64,000 nucleotides of DNA from Humulus lupulus (Eukaryota > Streptophyta > Magnoliopsida > Rosales > Cannabaceae): contig NC_084798.1 in the NCBI RefSeq assembly GCF_963169125.1, positions 99,651,970 through 99,715,969 on the forward strand. The letters run 5' to 3'. Positions 1 through 11,205 of this stretch are shown piece by piece (the stretch's first letter is position 1; each line of letters opens with the position of its first letter). Made by a program: the position numbers and the translations under genes. Below the pieces are notes generated by a model. That model was not told the DNA's origin, did not search any database, and worked only from the letters and a program-made list of their open reading frames with translations.

Positions 1-137
1 TATTTCTTGAGTCTAGAAATTGATATTATTTTGATTTAATACTTACATTCATAGTGATTAAGTTTCTTTCATTCCCACAAGTACTTTTAATTTGTCATTA
101 AAGTAGCAAATCTATCTTCAAACAAAAATCTTAGCAG

Positions 138-779
138 ATGAAAAAAAATACTTAAATCATATTTCGATGAAGCTCGATGGTTGTATGAAGGATACTCCCC
201 TAGCTTCAATGAGCATTTGGAGGTTTCTTTGATTTCTTGTGGTTACGGCATGTTGATAGTGACCTCTTTAATCGGAATGAAAGATATTGCAACAAAAGAA
301 GATTTTGAGTGGCTCTCGAAATACCCAAAGATAATTATGGATTGCAAAATCATTTGTAGGTTCATTGATGACTAAGTTTCTCATAAGGTAAAATCAGCTA
401 AAATCCACAATTCAATAATAGTACCTCATACATATATAAATATATATTTAATGTTGTACTCAAGTATATGAAGTTTTGGTTTGGACAGTTTGAGCAACAC
501 AGAGATCAATTACCGTCTATGGTGGAAAGCTACATGAAGACATATGGGGTATCAGAACAAGAGGCATGTGATGAACTCAAAAAGCAAGCGGTTAATGCAT
601 GGAATGAAATAAACAAAGAGTTTCTCAAGCCTATTGTTGTGCCCTATCTAATCTTAAATCTTGTTCTTAATTTTTTGAGGGTAATGGATCTTCTCTACAA
701 AGATGGTGATGGCTATACACACGTCTGAAAAGTGACAAAAGATGGTGTTGTTGCGTTGCATATAGATTCAATCCCATGA
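138..779 (+). pseudogene. terpene synthase (TPS-a-like) C-terminal fragment
   Basis: Two exons match the C-terminal end of plant sesquiterpene synthases, class I enzymes that ionise and cyclise prenyl diphosphates in the cytosol. Exon A (about 138-387, after an acceptor cag at 135-137) encodes YFDEARWLYEGYSPSFNEH, then a GMKDIATKEDFEW-type stretch and ICRFIDD. Donor GT is at 388. Exon B (489-779) encodes FEQHRDQLPSMVESYMKTYG, SEQEACDEL and the family ending LYKDGDGYTHV. Lesions seen: TAA at 373-375 where the family has a hydrophobic residue after IDD; TGA at 726-728 where it has Gly (THVGK), 17 codons before the natural end at 777-779; and a run of eight A after the exon A start that puts a TGA in frame. 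The N-terminal domain and the DDxxD exon lie outside the window or are gone. Judged a pseudogene; the family call is strong. Confidence 0.88.
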
Positions 780-930
780 CAAATTTCCTAATATATATAT
801 ATCTTCTATATGATAAGTGTGTAAGGAAATTTTTTGTTTTGAACGATTTTTATTTTTTAATGTTAACTTTAATGGAATATTCTTATATTTAACAGAATAT
901 TCTTATATTTAATTGTAGGTTGTAAACACT

Positions 931-1320
931 CTCTACAAGAAAAAATGCTTTTAATAACACCAAAAATGTGTTATCAAAACATACCATAACACTTTTTGAT
1001 ATGTTAAGACCGACTATGTTATCGTAGGTCAAGGTACTTTACATAACACTTTATCATTGTTATACAGATATGTTATTATACTGTCAACGATAACACACTT
1101 TCTGTGTTATTTTAATAAACAGATAACTGTTTAATTATATTATTTATAGTCGATTATATAACACATTTCAATACTTATAAATTTGTGTTATACTACACTT
1201 TAGTATAACACATTTTTTGTGTTATATAATGAAGTTTGCATAACAAATTTTTTTACATAAAAAGTGTTATTGTAATAGATATTATAACACAATTTTCGTA
1301 TTATTTTAATATTTAGATAA
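931..1320. mobile_element. CACTA-type terminus with TAACAC/GTGTTA subterminal repeats
   Basis: CTCTACAAGAAAAAATGC at 931 differs by one base from the plant CACTA terminal motif CACTACAAGAAAAA. Roughly 370 bp follow in which TAACAC and its complement GTGTTA recur many times in both orientations, as in the subterminal transposase-binding arrays of En/Spm elements. No matching opposite terminus or transposase was seen, so this is probably one end of a deleted or non-autonomous element. It differs from the CACTA element ending at 31,681, whose repeats are GACGACATGTCGTC. Confidence 0.5.
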
Positions 1321-4300
1321 GTTTAAACATTGTATTAACAATCCACAAAATAGTTTAAAACATATCACACTGCATCAACAACAAAATGTTCTTTAAGTAT
1401 TCAAGTAGTCTTAAATATTCAACATATTGAAAAGTTACTACTTTCAGCACAAAATATTCTACAGCTGCCCAACACAAAGCCTTCAAAATTAAGTATCCTT
1501 TTCTCCTCCAATTGATGGAGAAAGAGACATTTTTCTCCTGTAATAGCAGGTAAAAGGTGAGGTATATGCTTAAAAAAATTGAATAATATGAATCAAATAA
1601 TAAAAATGTATACAATATAAGACCTAAGCAAGCAATACCAGGTGAACATACTTCAAAATTCAAAATACTGCTATCACACAGTGAATAGATACATATTACA
1701 GTAAACAAACATTAACATTTTCATGTTAAAGGGGCCTCAATTTCACCCTAAAGACATCTCTGGTTCAGGTGCTTAATTACTGAGACAGCATGTTAAAAGT
1801 TTGGGAGATTTGAGTTACAAAAGCATTTAGAATGATACTATTATTTCTAGGGTAGATCCATCGAATCTCATATTTCATTTAAAGGAGAGGTGTAATAGAA
1901 TATGGAGCTCAAACAGGTACTAAACTCTAGACCTTAAGTTATTTGGGCACTAACAAGTAATTAAAAAATAGTGATACATGTTCGCAGAGGATGTTATTTC
2001 AAAAAGATGGATTTGGCACAGTTATTTTGTGTTAAAAATCAGTCTTTTTGACCCTATATAGGATAGACCAGACCCCTGCTCCTTAAAATTTGTTCTAATC
2101 AAGTTTACAAATCTATAAGTGATGATCTCCAATGAAGAACATCTCATTTAGTCAAAGACATGCCTAAGATACAAGTTTGAACCTTGTCTTTTTAAAGTAT
2201 AGGAGATAAATGAAGCTAGAATAGTTTAATTCTCTGATACCATATTATGAAAGAAAATGAAATTGTATTGAATTGAATGAATACAGAATACAAGTGGTAC
2301 CAATATATACATGCCACAAAGAAGAATAAAGAAAAGTAAGATACAGTTCTATACTTAAATAAACTATCTGTTTCAACTAATTTAGGCATATAAGGTCCAG
2401 TACTAAGCTCAAAATTACTCTCAATAACTTAGCTAAACTAACTGATTTAACTAAATTATATATATATATAAGGTCTAGTGCTAAGATTAAAGTATGTGCT
2501 ATACTTACTAATGGTGACTTTGTACTGTACAGGCATTATAGTCTCCGACCCCAAATGAAACTCTAAAAGCTCCAAGCTAGAGTATAAACAGTCAACTAGA
2601 AAAAATAGAAGAAAGACATTTTCCCAAGTTAACATTTAGAAAAAGAATATTATTACGTACTAGCCAGTTATCCATGAAGCAAATGGTGACCATTTTGGGC
2701 CAGCAAGCTTGGTACTCCAATAGTAGAGACCCCCAGAAGTAGAAGCAGAACAGAAGCTAGATACTAAAAATCAAACACAAAATAAGACAAAAAAATCTTT
2801 AAGATCATACCACTATATTCACACAAACATATAGAAAAACATAAACAAAATAAAAGAGAGAATTGGTAACTAACAGCTAGCTGGGCATAACTGTGATTAA
2901 ATTAGCTTTTAGCCAACTAGTACAAGCCATCCCTTAAGTGCCTAAACTCACAACTAGTTAAGTCTATCAATCTCACAGTGTCTATACATGCAATTTATGC
3001 CATGAAATACTCTCAAACAGACGAGACAACAACAAGCTAATAACAATATATATACCAAATGTGTCATTAAATAGAAATTCTTATTTCCTCAAAGTAATCA
3101 AACTATAGACAATCAATAGGCTCAAAGATGTACATATATATTTATAGAAGCTAAACCCACAAATGATAAGAAATTAAATTAAAAGCAAGATAACAAGCGT
3201 AATTAAAGTATAGCCCCTGCCAACTGTCTCAATTCATTTAGCATCAAATGCAACTTCAACATTTGACTTTCATAACCCAAACTTAAAATACATAATTAGT
3301 ATTTGGTAATTCTACAAAACCAACCAAAAGCAAATTAAAAAAAATTATTTAATTAATACATAAATTTCAATGTGTTCCTGTGAGTATTGATTATTTGGTC
3401 TGATGCATGTGTTGATACGTTCCCCACTAAAGTTATATGCTATAGCTAATAGAGATTTTCAATAGCTTTTCTTCAAAGTTTTAACTTTTTTTTCCTACTT
3501 TCTAACGTAGAAAACATATATCTAATTAAAAGCACACATATATATATATAACCAAATACATATATACATATAATTTATTTGATCTTTTTTTATTATAATT
3601 ACATTGATCATAGAAAACACAGTAAGTAGTGCATAGTTTTTTGTTGTTTAAGTGACAATTACTTCACTTTGTTTTAGTGATTATCTACACTTCATTGTTA
3701 AATTATGTAGTTTTTAAAATGCATATCTAGTATCACACACAGAAACCAACATTTAGTTCAAAACTCAACCATTTGTTTTTCCTCAATAACCAAAAGCTCA
3801 TCATGTGGAAATCCATAACAGACAAAACGCTAGAAATCCTAAGTAGCTAACCATGGCCAGTAGGCCCAATACCAACACTAAATATCAACATACCAAATAT
3901 TCTCATAAAAAATCACTAAATTTTCTTAAGTTATCAAGTCTATCACTAACCTAAACTATTCCTTGATCCCATACTTCAAAAAAACAATTTTGAGTTTACT
4001 AAACATTTTTTATAATTAGTCATCCAACATAAAAGTTGAAAACTGAAGCAGTGAAAGAAGCTATAAAAAGAGGAAACCAAAGCACATGCATATCTAGAAT
4101 TATCAAAGGAAGTACAACATCAGAAGCAAACCTAAATGTACCATCAGAAGCAAGAGAAATGGTAGACATAACAACATCAATAAAACTAGAAGCAAAACAG
4201 AACAAGTCTGAAGCTTGAATTAAAAAAAAATCACTACTAAGATACCAAAATGAATTAAAAAAATTGAAGCTTGAGAAGATGAGATTTTCAGATAACCAAT

Positions 4301-4482
4301 ACTAGACTAGTTAGAATCTCACATCCATTACTGGAGGAAGAAACCTAAATAATTAAATAATTAAAAAGAAACTATATACCATAAACAACATGACACAGGC
4401 ATTATTTGAAGTAAACAACTAAATTATTGCCAAGAGAAAAGAAACACAGGACTATGTAATTGACAAATTCCATAATGCTAAC
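1321..4482. other. AT-rich stretch without a recognisable gene
   Basis: Nothing here could be tied to a protein family. The longest open frame (117 codons, minus strand, 1355-1708) has no motif, no family resemblance and AT-driven composition. A short (TA)n run lies near 2457-2470, and 4,020-4,220 has an A-rich, repeat-like composition. Part may be intron or downstream sequence of the clathrin remnant at 4,483. Confidence 0.5.
2232..2244 (-). other. possible primer-binding site of a decayed copia-type element
   Basis: Read on the minus strand, the stretch gives TATGGTATCAGAG, matching the usual plant retrotransposon primer-binding site (complement of initiator tRNA-Met). It is preceded by ...TTTCTTTCATAA, a plausible LTR end in CA. 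No gag or pol and no second LTR were found, so this may be the edge of a decayed LTR (rightward from about 2,247) or chance. Confidence 0.3.
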
Positions 4483-5748
4483 CTTCACAAGATCTCCTAG
4501 CTCCTCGCTGCATTCTAAATTTTCTTCTGCTAGCCAATTTTCCAACAAATTATTCTTGTTCTAGTTCACAACAAGTCTTGATAGTTCCAATGACTCGAAA
4601 GCATTAAGCTTTCCTCTGGTCAAGAGATTACCAAAATACTGCAAAAAGAGTGGTGTTTGCCCAGTTTGTACAGGAACACTTTGCAACAATAAGAATAAGA
4701 ATTAATTACTAATCATAAAGGTTCAGCATAACTTAAAAGTATTGTATGCCAAAAAAAGGATGTGTGAACTTGTATTTGTTGTTAAAGCCAATAATATCCG
4801 ATTCCACTTCTATTGGAGCTGCCTGATACTGTCTTTTTCCAAGTAATTGACTGGTACTTTTATCTCAATTAGGTTCATAAATTTCCAATTGTTTAAAAAT
4901 TATAGAAACAACCATTTGAAATTGGTCTCCGATCCCCAGCCCTCTAAACAAGGGGAAATAGCCATTTTGACAGGCATCCCATAGTAACAAACTGCAACAA
5001 TATGGAATGCCACGTTCTGTATCATTGACAGAGAGTTTGTCTATTCTACAGTCTACACAACCTAAATTTGAGAATTAATTTATATTTTCCTTTTTAAAAA
5101 GTTACAGAATAACTTGACACCAATATGACAACAAAATAAAAGTGGAAAAACCTGAAATTTGGCAACTGTATCAGGAGTACGAAGAATTCCTTGTGGAGAC
5201 TCAGCAGCAAGTTCAACAGCTTCTTTATACTTCGTTTACGCAAACAGTTCTTGGAATCGCTGGACAACCTGAAATCATTCATGGAGTATTAATTTGTGAT
5301 GAACCAACAAAATGATGTAAAAATTATTCATCAAGACAGAAAGAAAGGAATAAATTTCTGATTAAGATTCTAGACCTATCAAACATTTTTGTCTTTTTTA
5401 ATAAAGGGGCTGAATTAAATAATACTAAGCTAACCTGGTTGGGCACCATGATCTATAACATGCAGCTTTGATGTAATTTGGCCAGCATTAAAAGTCTTTG
5501 TTGCAAAGGAAATGAGAGTAGAAGGATTCTCATTCCCTGGAACCTGTATAAATTCGACAATCAATCAACAAATATGCATATATGATATGCATACCAAGTG
5601 CGATAAAAAACAAGAGAGATAAAGAGAGGGAGAAGTTAATTTACGCACTTTAAATTGTGCAAAAGCAGCAGCATGAGCTTCCAGAGCTTGACTTCTCTGT
5701 TGTTCCACTGAAAATAGTTGCATATTCCCTTTGACCAGATTTTTCCTC
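4483..5748 (-). pseudogene. CHC: clathrin heavy chain, four internal exons, degraded
   Basis: Four minus-strand exons match plant clathrin heavy chain, the coat triskelion subunit of vesicle traffic. Exon 5649-5748 encodes [19 protein letters not shown] and [11 protein letters not shown]. Exon 5435-5543 encodes [18 protein letters not shown] and [12 protein letters not shown]. Exon 5152-5268 encodes VVQRFQELFA, a stop, then [20 protein letters not shown]. Exon 4483-4680 encodes [30 protein letters not shown], a stop, then NLLENWLAE. Lesions seen: TAA at 5236-5238 and TAG at 4561-4563 where the family has Gln; the acceptor of the last exon reads CAA instead of CAG (4681-4683). About 120 family residues between GAQPG and VVQRF are absent, as is everything after ELGDLVK. 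The protein normally has about 1,700 residues. A matching first exon lies at 11,161-11,205, beyond the zinc-finger remnant. Confidence 0.9.
4780..5060 (-). other. unidentified exon-like stretch inside a clathrin intron
   Basis: Between the clathrin exons at 4483-4680 and 5152-5268 the minus strand reads as protein-like phrases such as RQYQAAPIEVESDIIG and GIPYCCSLLLWDACQNGYF, with a stop between them. Composition is less AT-biased than the surrounding intron. I do not recognise a family. It could be a third captured gene piece or chance. Confidence 0.2.
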
Positions 5749-7618
5749 TGCAAACTGAGTAGAGAAATAAATCAAGTACAAGAAATAGGACAATTAAAGC
5801 TCAGAGTCTGCCATGCAATCAATAAGGTATTAAAGCATGTTACAGGAAAATTCAAAAGGACCATTTGGACAAGGCTCTTTGGCACTAACTAGTTACAGGA
5901 GAATCATTCCCTTCTATTCCAACTACATGGATTACATCATTACAAATGTAACATATATATACCAAGATCATCAAATATATTGGCTTGATGATGATTTCCC
6001 TATGAAAAATCTATACATAAAGCATATCTGCATATGAGTATCAATCTACTAAATGATGTTACAATATATAAAAAAATCAAGAACAACACCATAAGAGGGC
6101 AATCTTTTTCAATCTACTATACAAAATGCAGAGCACAATATACTGATTGGAATAAAAACCATGATAAAATAAATGATTAGTGTCATTGCAGGCCATAATT
6201 GTTAAAAATAATTTAGATTTCTAACTAGATATGCAATAATAAAATTAGACCCAATCTAATTAAAGAAAATAAAAGATTGCAGATTACATTCATTGAAATT
6301 TTGTGAGAGACAGATATAGATATATGTAACCAGATATTGTAATTTTAGATTTGGATTTGGCTTATTGTAATTTTATGCTACATATGTAACCAGATATTCC
6401 TTTGAGTAATGATTAAGTTTTATTAATTCTTTTTTATAAATTATTATTGATTTAGATTTTCTTTTCAGATTTTGTCTCAATCATTATCTCATTTTCTTTC
6501 TTTTTTTGCCTGACTTTCAATAAGGTTTTTTTTTTAAATGGGGTTGAAGGAAGAAAATAGGTTAATCAAATTCTAAACCAAGTGGTGAATTCAAATAAAG
6601 TCAAAATAGCAAATTCACTACAATGTTTGAAGAATACTTCAAAATTAAATGTCCACAACCAAATGTTCAAAGCAAATCCTTAAATCAAAACATAAAATCC
6701 ATCACAGTAAACTCAGAACAGCAAATATAGCATCAGAAAACTTAAAACAACTAAGTTTCCTACTTCAGAGCTGTGAAAATTGTGACTTTGGTTTATCTTC
6801 AACAATAGGTATAACTGCAGTATTTCTAGATGGATGAACTTTGTTCATATTCGTTTTTCCAATTGTTGGGCTACTCTTTCTTTTTGTTTCAGACTTACTC
6901 TGAGAACTAGTTCTATAAGTAATTTATATATAGGGTCCTTTATTAGTATATTTGGTTGTTTCTAATCAAGTATTACAAATATTTTAGCAAATTAAATAAT
7001 ATGGGGTAAAAATAAATTTTAATTGAAATTCTTGGACATCTATACTTGAAGATCTAAAGAAATAGATGACTTCCAGCCAAAAGTTAATAGAACCTTGCAA
7101 GAATGCTGGGGACAGCCAACAGATAGTTAGTGGTAAGAACAGACTGCATTCCTATTGGGTTGATATTAAAAGGAATATAAGGCTCCACTTCAGTGACTAG
7201 AGTGTCATCTCTTTGAGCAAAATAAAGTCAGTAAGCTCCAATATGTAGTGCAAATAGCTTCTAAACCCATATAAGTTAATTACCAACCAACAGGCAACAA
7301 CATATAATTATCTTGCTAATATATCGCATATATTTAGGAAAAAAGAATTATAACCCCAGTTGACACATGCATAACTTGCTGAATATATGAAGGACCAAAA
7401 ATCTAAGTAGTGAATGAGTATTACCTAGCAGCCGATGAAAGTTTAAAACCATAGTATTGCAGCTTTACTTTCCTGCAACCTTCAATTACCAGAACTGCCC
7501 ACATAGTGACAAGGGTAAAACACACCCAGCAAATATAGTACATATGGACCCCAACTCATAATACTTCCTGCAACAAATATTGAAATGCTTAACTCAACAA
7601 GTTCTTGAAATACATATA
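5749..7618. other. intronic or intergenic AT-rich stretch
   Basis: No clathrin or zinc-finger exon was recognised in these 1.9 kb. Open frames at 5837-6037 (plus) and 6649-6837 (plus) show no motif. Minus-strand sequence around 7,480-7,570 follows an acceptor-like TTGTTGCAG and could be a decayed last exon of the zinc-finger remnant, but has no family resemblance. Confidence 0.4.
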
Positions 7619-7678
7619 GATCCAAACTTACACATTCCAGTCTTGAGGTAAAATGAGCAAGCTTCAGCTTTAGGCGCA
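7619..7678 (-). repeat. copy of the finger-1 segment at the finger-5 position
   Basis: About 60 bp here almost repeat the finger-1 coding sequence of the same gene at 10,394-10,453. Both carry the string coding for [14 protein letters not shown], with only a few differences. In this protein class the fifth finger normally reads like [20 protein letters not shown], so a finger-1 copy here is unexpected. The copy is out of frame with finger 4 (TAA at 7670-7672) and stops resembling a finger after CKFGS. Confidence 0.7.
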
Positions 7679-10600
7679 TGGGGGTGCCCCCATAGCCGTC
7701 TTCTTTGGATGGTGATATTTGCAATTGGATTTAAACTTACAATCCCTTGTTTTTAAGAAGAAAGTGCATTCGGGTTGGCCAGGTCGTTCTGGATATTCTT
7801 CAATTAATTTCTGGGGTGGATGGTGTTGATAGATATTGATTTCAGTCACCGGGTTGTTCATCACATATGCAGGAGGTGGAGGCAAGTTCCTTTCCGGTAG
7901 ATAAACTAGAGGAGCCTAAACAATACACATAAGAAACAAAATTACTACACCCCTACTCACACTTAACCTGCCACTTGAGCATATATTTTATATTATATAC
8001 TGAACACACATTCCACAATGTGTATTTTAATTCCTTTGACATAGTAACAATTTTAATTTATAATTAATGAGATTCCATAATGTAGACAGCAAGATTTACT
8101 TAATCTACCACTTTAGCATGCTGCTTTTGAATATTTTATATTATATACTGGACACATTCCACAATGTGTAGTTTAATTCTTTTGACATAATAACAACAGT
8201 TTTAAATGAGATGCCATAACCCACACAAAAAGATTAGTCTGAACTTGAAATGGCTTACATGATACATTTAGTTCAAACCTTCACTATTATGTGAAGAACA
8301 TGTCATTCCTATGAAAAAAATGAAAAGAAAAATTTCTCATTGATTATAATTTGTTTAGAAATCGACATTGCCAAAATCCTGAGGTGCATTGAATATATTT
8401 CTGAATAAATTTATTTCACTACTTTGCATCAACCAAAGCATAGACCCAAATGCCAAAATTTAATTAAGTTGAACGGCTGATGCAGATGTCAATTGAGTTT
8501 GATGACAGACACTAAAACAAGACAAACCATGATACAAATAAAGGTAATAATTTGTTTTTAAGTGTAAAGAATCTCAATATTGAATTATTTATTGTTACTA
8601 TTGTTCACAGTAAATCAGATATCTATATAACTAAAACATATCCTCCTTTTTTTTTTAATTTGTTCCAATTTGGTAATTAATAAAGTTTTGTTTTTTATAT
8701 TTATTTTCTTTTAAAAAAAATACTAAGACCAAAAAACAGGATGATAAGGACTTCAAGCAAGAAACAAAATGTGTTGCTGCTATTAGAAGCAATCAAAAGG
8801 GGTGACAAATATAAAATTTTAAAAAATTAATAAAAATGAAGTACTGAGAGCTTAATGAGAACTTGTATATGAGAAAGGGCTGAAGATTAAGCAATAGAAT
8901 TCAATAATAAGAAAGTGAGAGAAAAATAAAATAAGAGTGTACATGCTTTAAATTCATCCTTAAAATACTCACTAGTAGCATCAAAGACATAAAAGTTAAT
9001 TAAATCTCGGTACTTCAAAAAGTAACAGATAAGTTTCTTAGTATGAATGTACCTGATACCCATTCCACTCTGGATTTTGTGAAGGAACCCCTTGAGTTGG
9101 GGAAAGCATCATTGGCATAAAGGGAGCAGTCTCATTCAAAGATCTTGGTGAAGACCAAGATGGTAGAGTTGATTGTCGTGCACCTTGTAAAGAGACAGGT
9201 CTACCATTACCATATCCTGCAGAAGTGTCACTTCCTGCCGCATCCGTTTGATCAGGATGATTAAACATGTAGTTTCCTCCATACTTACAGGAGCCAGTTC
9301 GCATGTAATATGGACATTCTTTCTCACCCTGCGATATAAACCATATAAGATGACCACAAGCAACTATTGCAGCTTTTAGATGTTGAAAGGTTAAAATATA
9401 GACAGAACAATGATGTTATACCACTCGGATTGGAAGACCAACAAAGTTAAACTCTAGAACTGGTGTTAATGGTGCTGCAGAAGTCTTTCCTTTAGTGTGG
9501 TTATATTTACACGCTTTTCCCAATTTACATCCCCTTGACCTCAAATAATACTGCAAGAAGCTCAAGAGTTTATAGCACCATAAATCTATTATTAGTCCAA
9601 AAGACACATTGCAGTCAAATATGTGGTATTAAAAGAGAGTAAAAAAATCTCCTGAAATCTTATAATATATAACTTTTAACATTCAAATAATCAGAATGAA
9701 TCAAATGAAAAAATTCACAAAACAAGAGAAAAAGATCAAATTATAATATCTAGAATTGTTGTAATTATAAAAACCTTGCATTCTGACTGCCCAGGATTTT
9801 CTGTGAACTCTTCCCTTTCTTTTACTTTCTCCTTAGCACCCTTCAAAGCGATAATTTAATCATGAAAAACACAAGATAAGTGAATACAATTGAAAAAGAA
9901 AAATAATTTTTTTCCCAAAGAAACTATTTTCTTATGAATATTAAACATAATTCAGCTGCAACGAAAGTACCAAGTCCAGATGGCAGGAAATATACTATTC
10001 CTCCAAAAGTTAGCATATATACTTTAATTGGAATAACTAGCTTCCTTTCTCCATGCCAAGAGCAAACAATACAGCAAAATGAGTGTCTCTAATGTTATCC
10101 ATAACAAGCAAAATTCCCCCAACAAAACCCACCAACCATAACACAACCCAACAAAGAAGTACATCATATGTATAGATACAAATATCAGAAAAGGTAAAAG
10201 AAAAAAAGACACTAAATAGATAAAGACCCACAAAGATAAAGACAACGCATACACAAACAGCTTCATTTTGTGGTGAAGTATTGATATAAAATTATATGGG
10301 TAAGAATTGTAGAATTAGAAGAAGAAGAAGAAGAAGAAGAAAAAAAATACATGATTGCTTCTTCTTCTAACTGGGTGATTAAACTTGCAATTGGATCCAA
10401 ACTTACACATTCCAGTCTTGAGGTAAAATGAGCAATCTTCAGCTTCAGGCCTCACTGGATACTGATACTTTCGAATACCACCACCATACTCGTTCTTCTT
10501 ATCCATCTCACCGCTACCATTATTTACTTCACTGCCATTTTCAGTCTCATTTCCACTCTTATTCTTTCCCACTCCACCATCTTCATCATCGTTCTCTTCT

Positions 10601-11053
10601 ACTTCTCTCTTCCTATCCTCATCTTCATCCTCATCCTCATTTTCATTCTCGTTCTCACTCCCATTCCCATACCCATACCCATACCCATACCCATCCTCAT
10701 TCACATTCTCATTTCCATCATCACTTCCATTCCGGCTCCCCATTTCTTCTCCACTCAAATCCCTGTCAACAACCTTTTGCTCATCCTTCTCTTCTTCTTT
10801 TTCTTCTTTCTTCTCCTCCAAATCCGGTTTCAGAATCGGCTCTTCCTCGTTCTCCTTCAATTCCAAACTCGCAAGCTCCGCTTACCTCCTCTTCCTTCTC
10901 CTTCTCGACCGCCCCATGACCGAGATCAGAAGTTTCAGGATTGGGATCACCATTGTTATTAGAAGAAGTAGAGGAAGACAGTGGTTGATACTGAAACCCT
11001 AACTAGGTATCGCTTGAGGGATGGTCGGAAGTGTCTCGGTTAACGGGGACCAT
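7619..11053 (-). pseudogene. CCCH-type zinc-finger protein (plant ZFN/C3H class), degraded
   Basis: Five exons with consensus GT/AG ends encode a plant tandem CCCH protein, a class of nuclear RNA- or DNA-binding regulators: exons 10351-11053, 9775-9840, 9422-9550, 9053-9328, and from 7915 down. The N-terminus has acidic repeats ([21 protein letters not shown]). Finger 1 is [20 protein letters not shown]; finger 2 spans the exon 2/3 junction (CKYYLRSRGCKLGKACKYNH); finger 4 is [20 protein letters not shown]; all fit C-x8-C-x5-C-x3-H. Finger 3 has Tyr for its third Cys (codon at 9269-9271). Start chosen at ATG 11051-11053, in frame with [10 protein letters not shown]. Lesions: TAG at codon 17 (11003-11005); an apparent one-base insertion near 10,878-10,880 that shifts the acidic region's frame; a frame break at 7,670. 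The start lies about 110 bp from clathrin exon 1. Alternatively, it may be a live gene with assembly errors, but several independent lesions favour a pseudogene. Confidence 0.85.
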
Positions 11054-11160
11054 AACGCCTAAGATAAAATGAGCTTAAGCTTATCGAACAAAAAAAAAAA
11101 GAGAATAATAATAAATAAATAAATAAAGGTGATAAATAAGCTAAGAGTGAAAGAACTGAC

Positions 11161-11205
11161 CGTAAGGGCCTCCCTCATGGTGATCGGAGCGTTAGCCGCC
11201 GCCAT
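11161..11205 (-). pseudogene. CHC: clathrin heavy chain exon 1
   Basis: The 15 codons MAAANAPITMREALT are the N-terminus of plant clathrin heavy chain, followed by a donor GTCAGT at 11160 downward. The next expected exon (beta-propeller start, LPSIGI...TFTHVTMESDKY) was not found. Instead the CCCH zinc-finger remnant begins about 110 bp on, and clathrin coding resumes only at 5,748. The 150 bp to the right may be its 5' UTR or promoter. The match is short but close to diagnostic. Confidence 0.8.

Noticed and set aside
1355..1708. 117-codon minus-strand frame with hydrophobic stretches
   Set aside because: No recognisable motif, AT-driven Leu/Phe/Ile content, no neighbouring exon or promoter. 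Considered chance.
10428..10919. 163-codon plus-strand frame rich in His/Ser
   Set aside because: Antisense shadow of the acidic repeat exon of the CCCH remnant.
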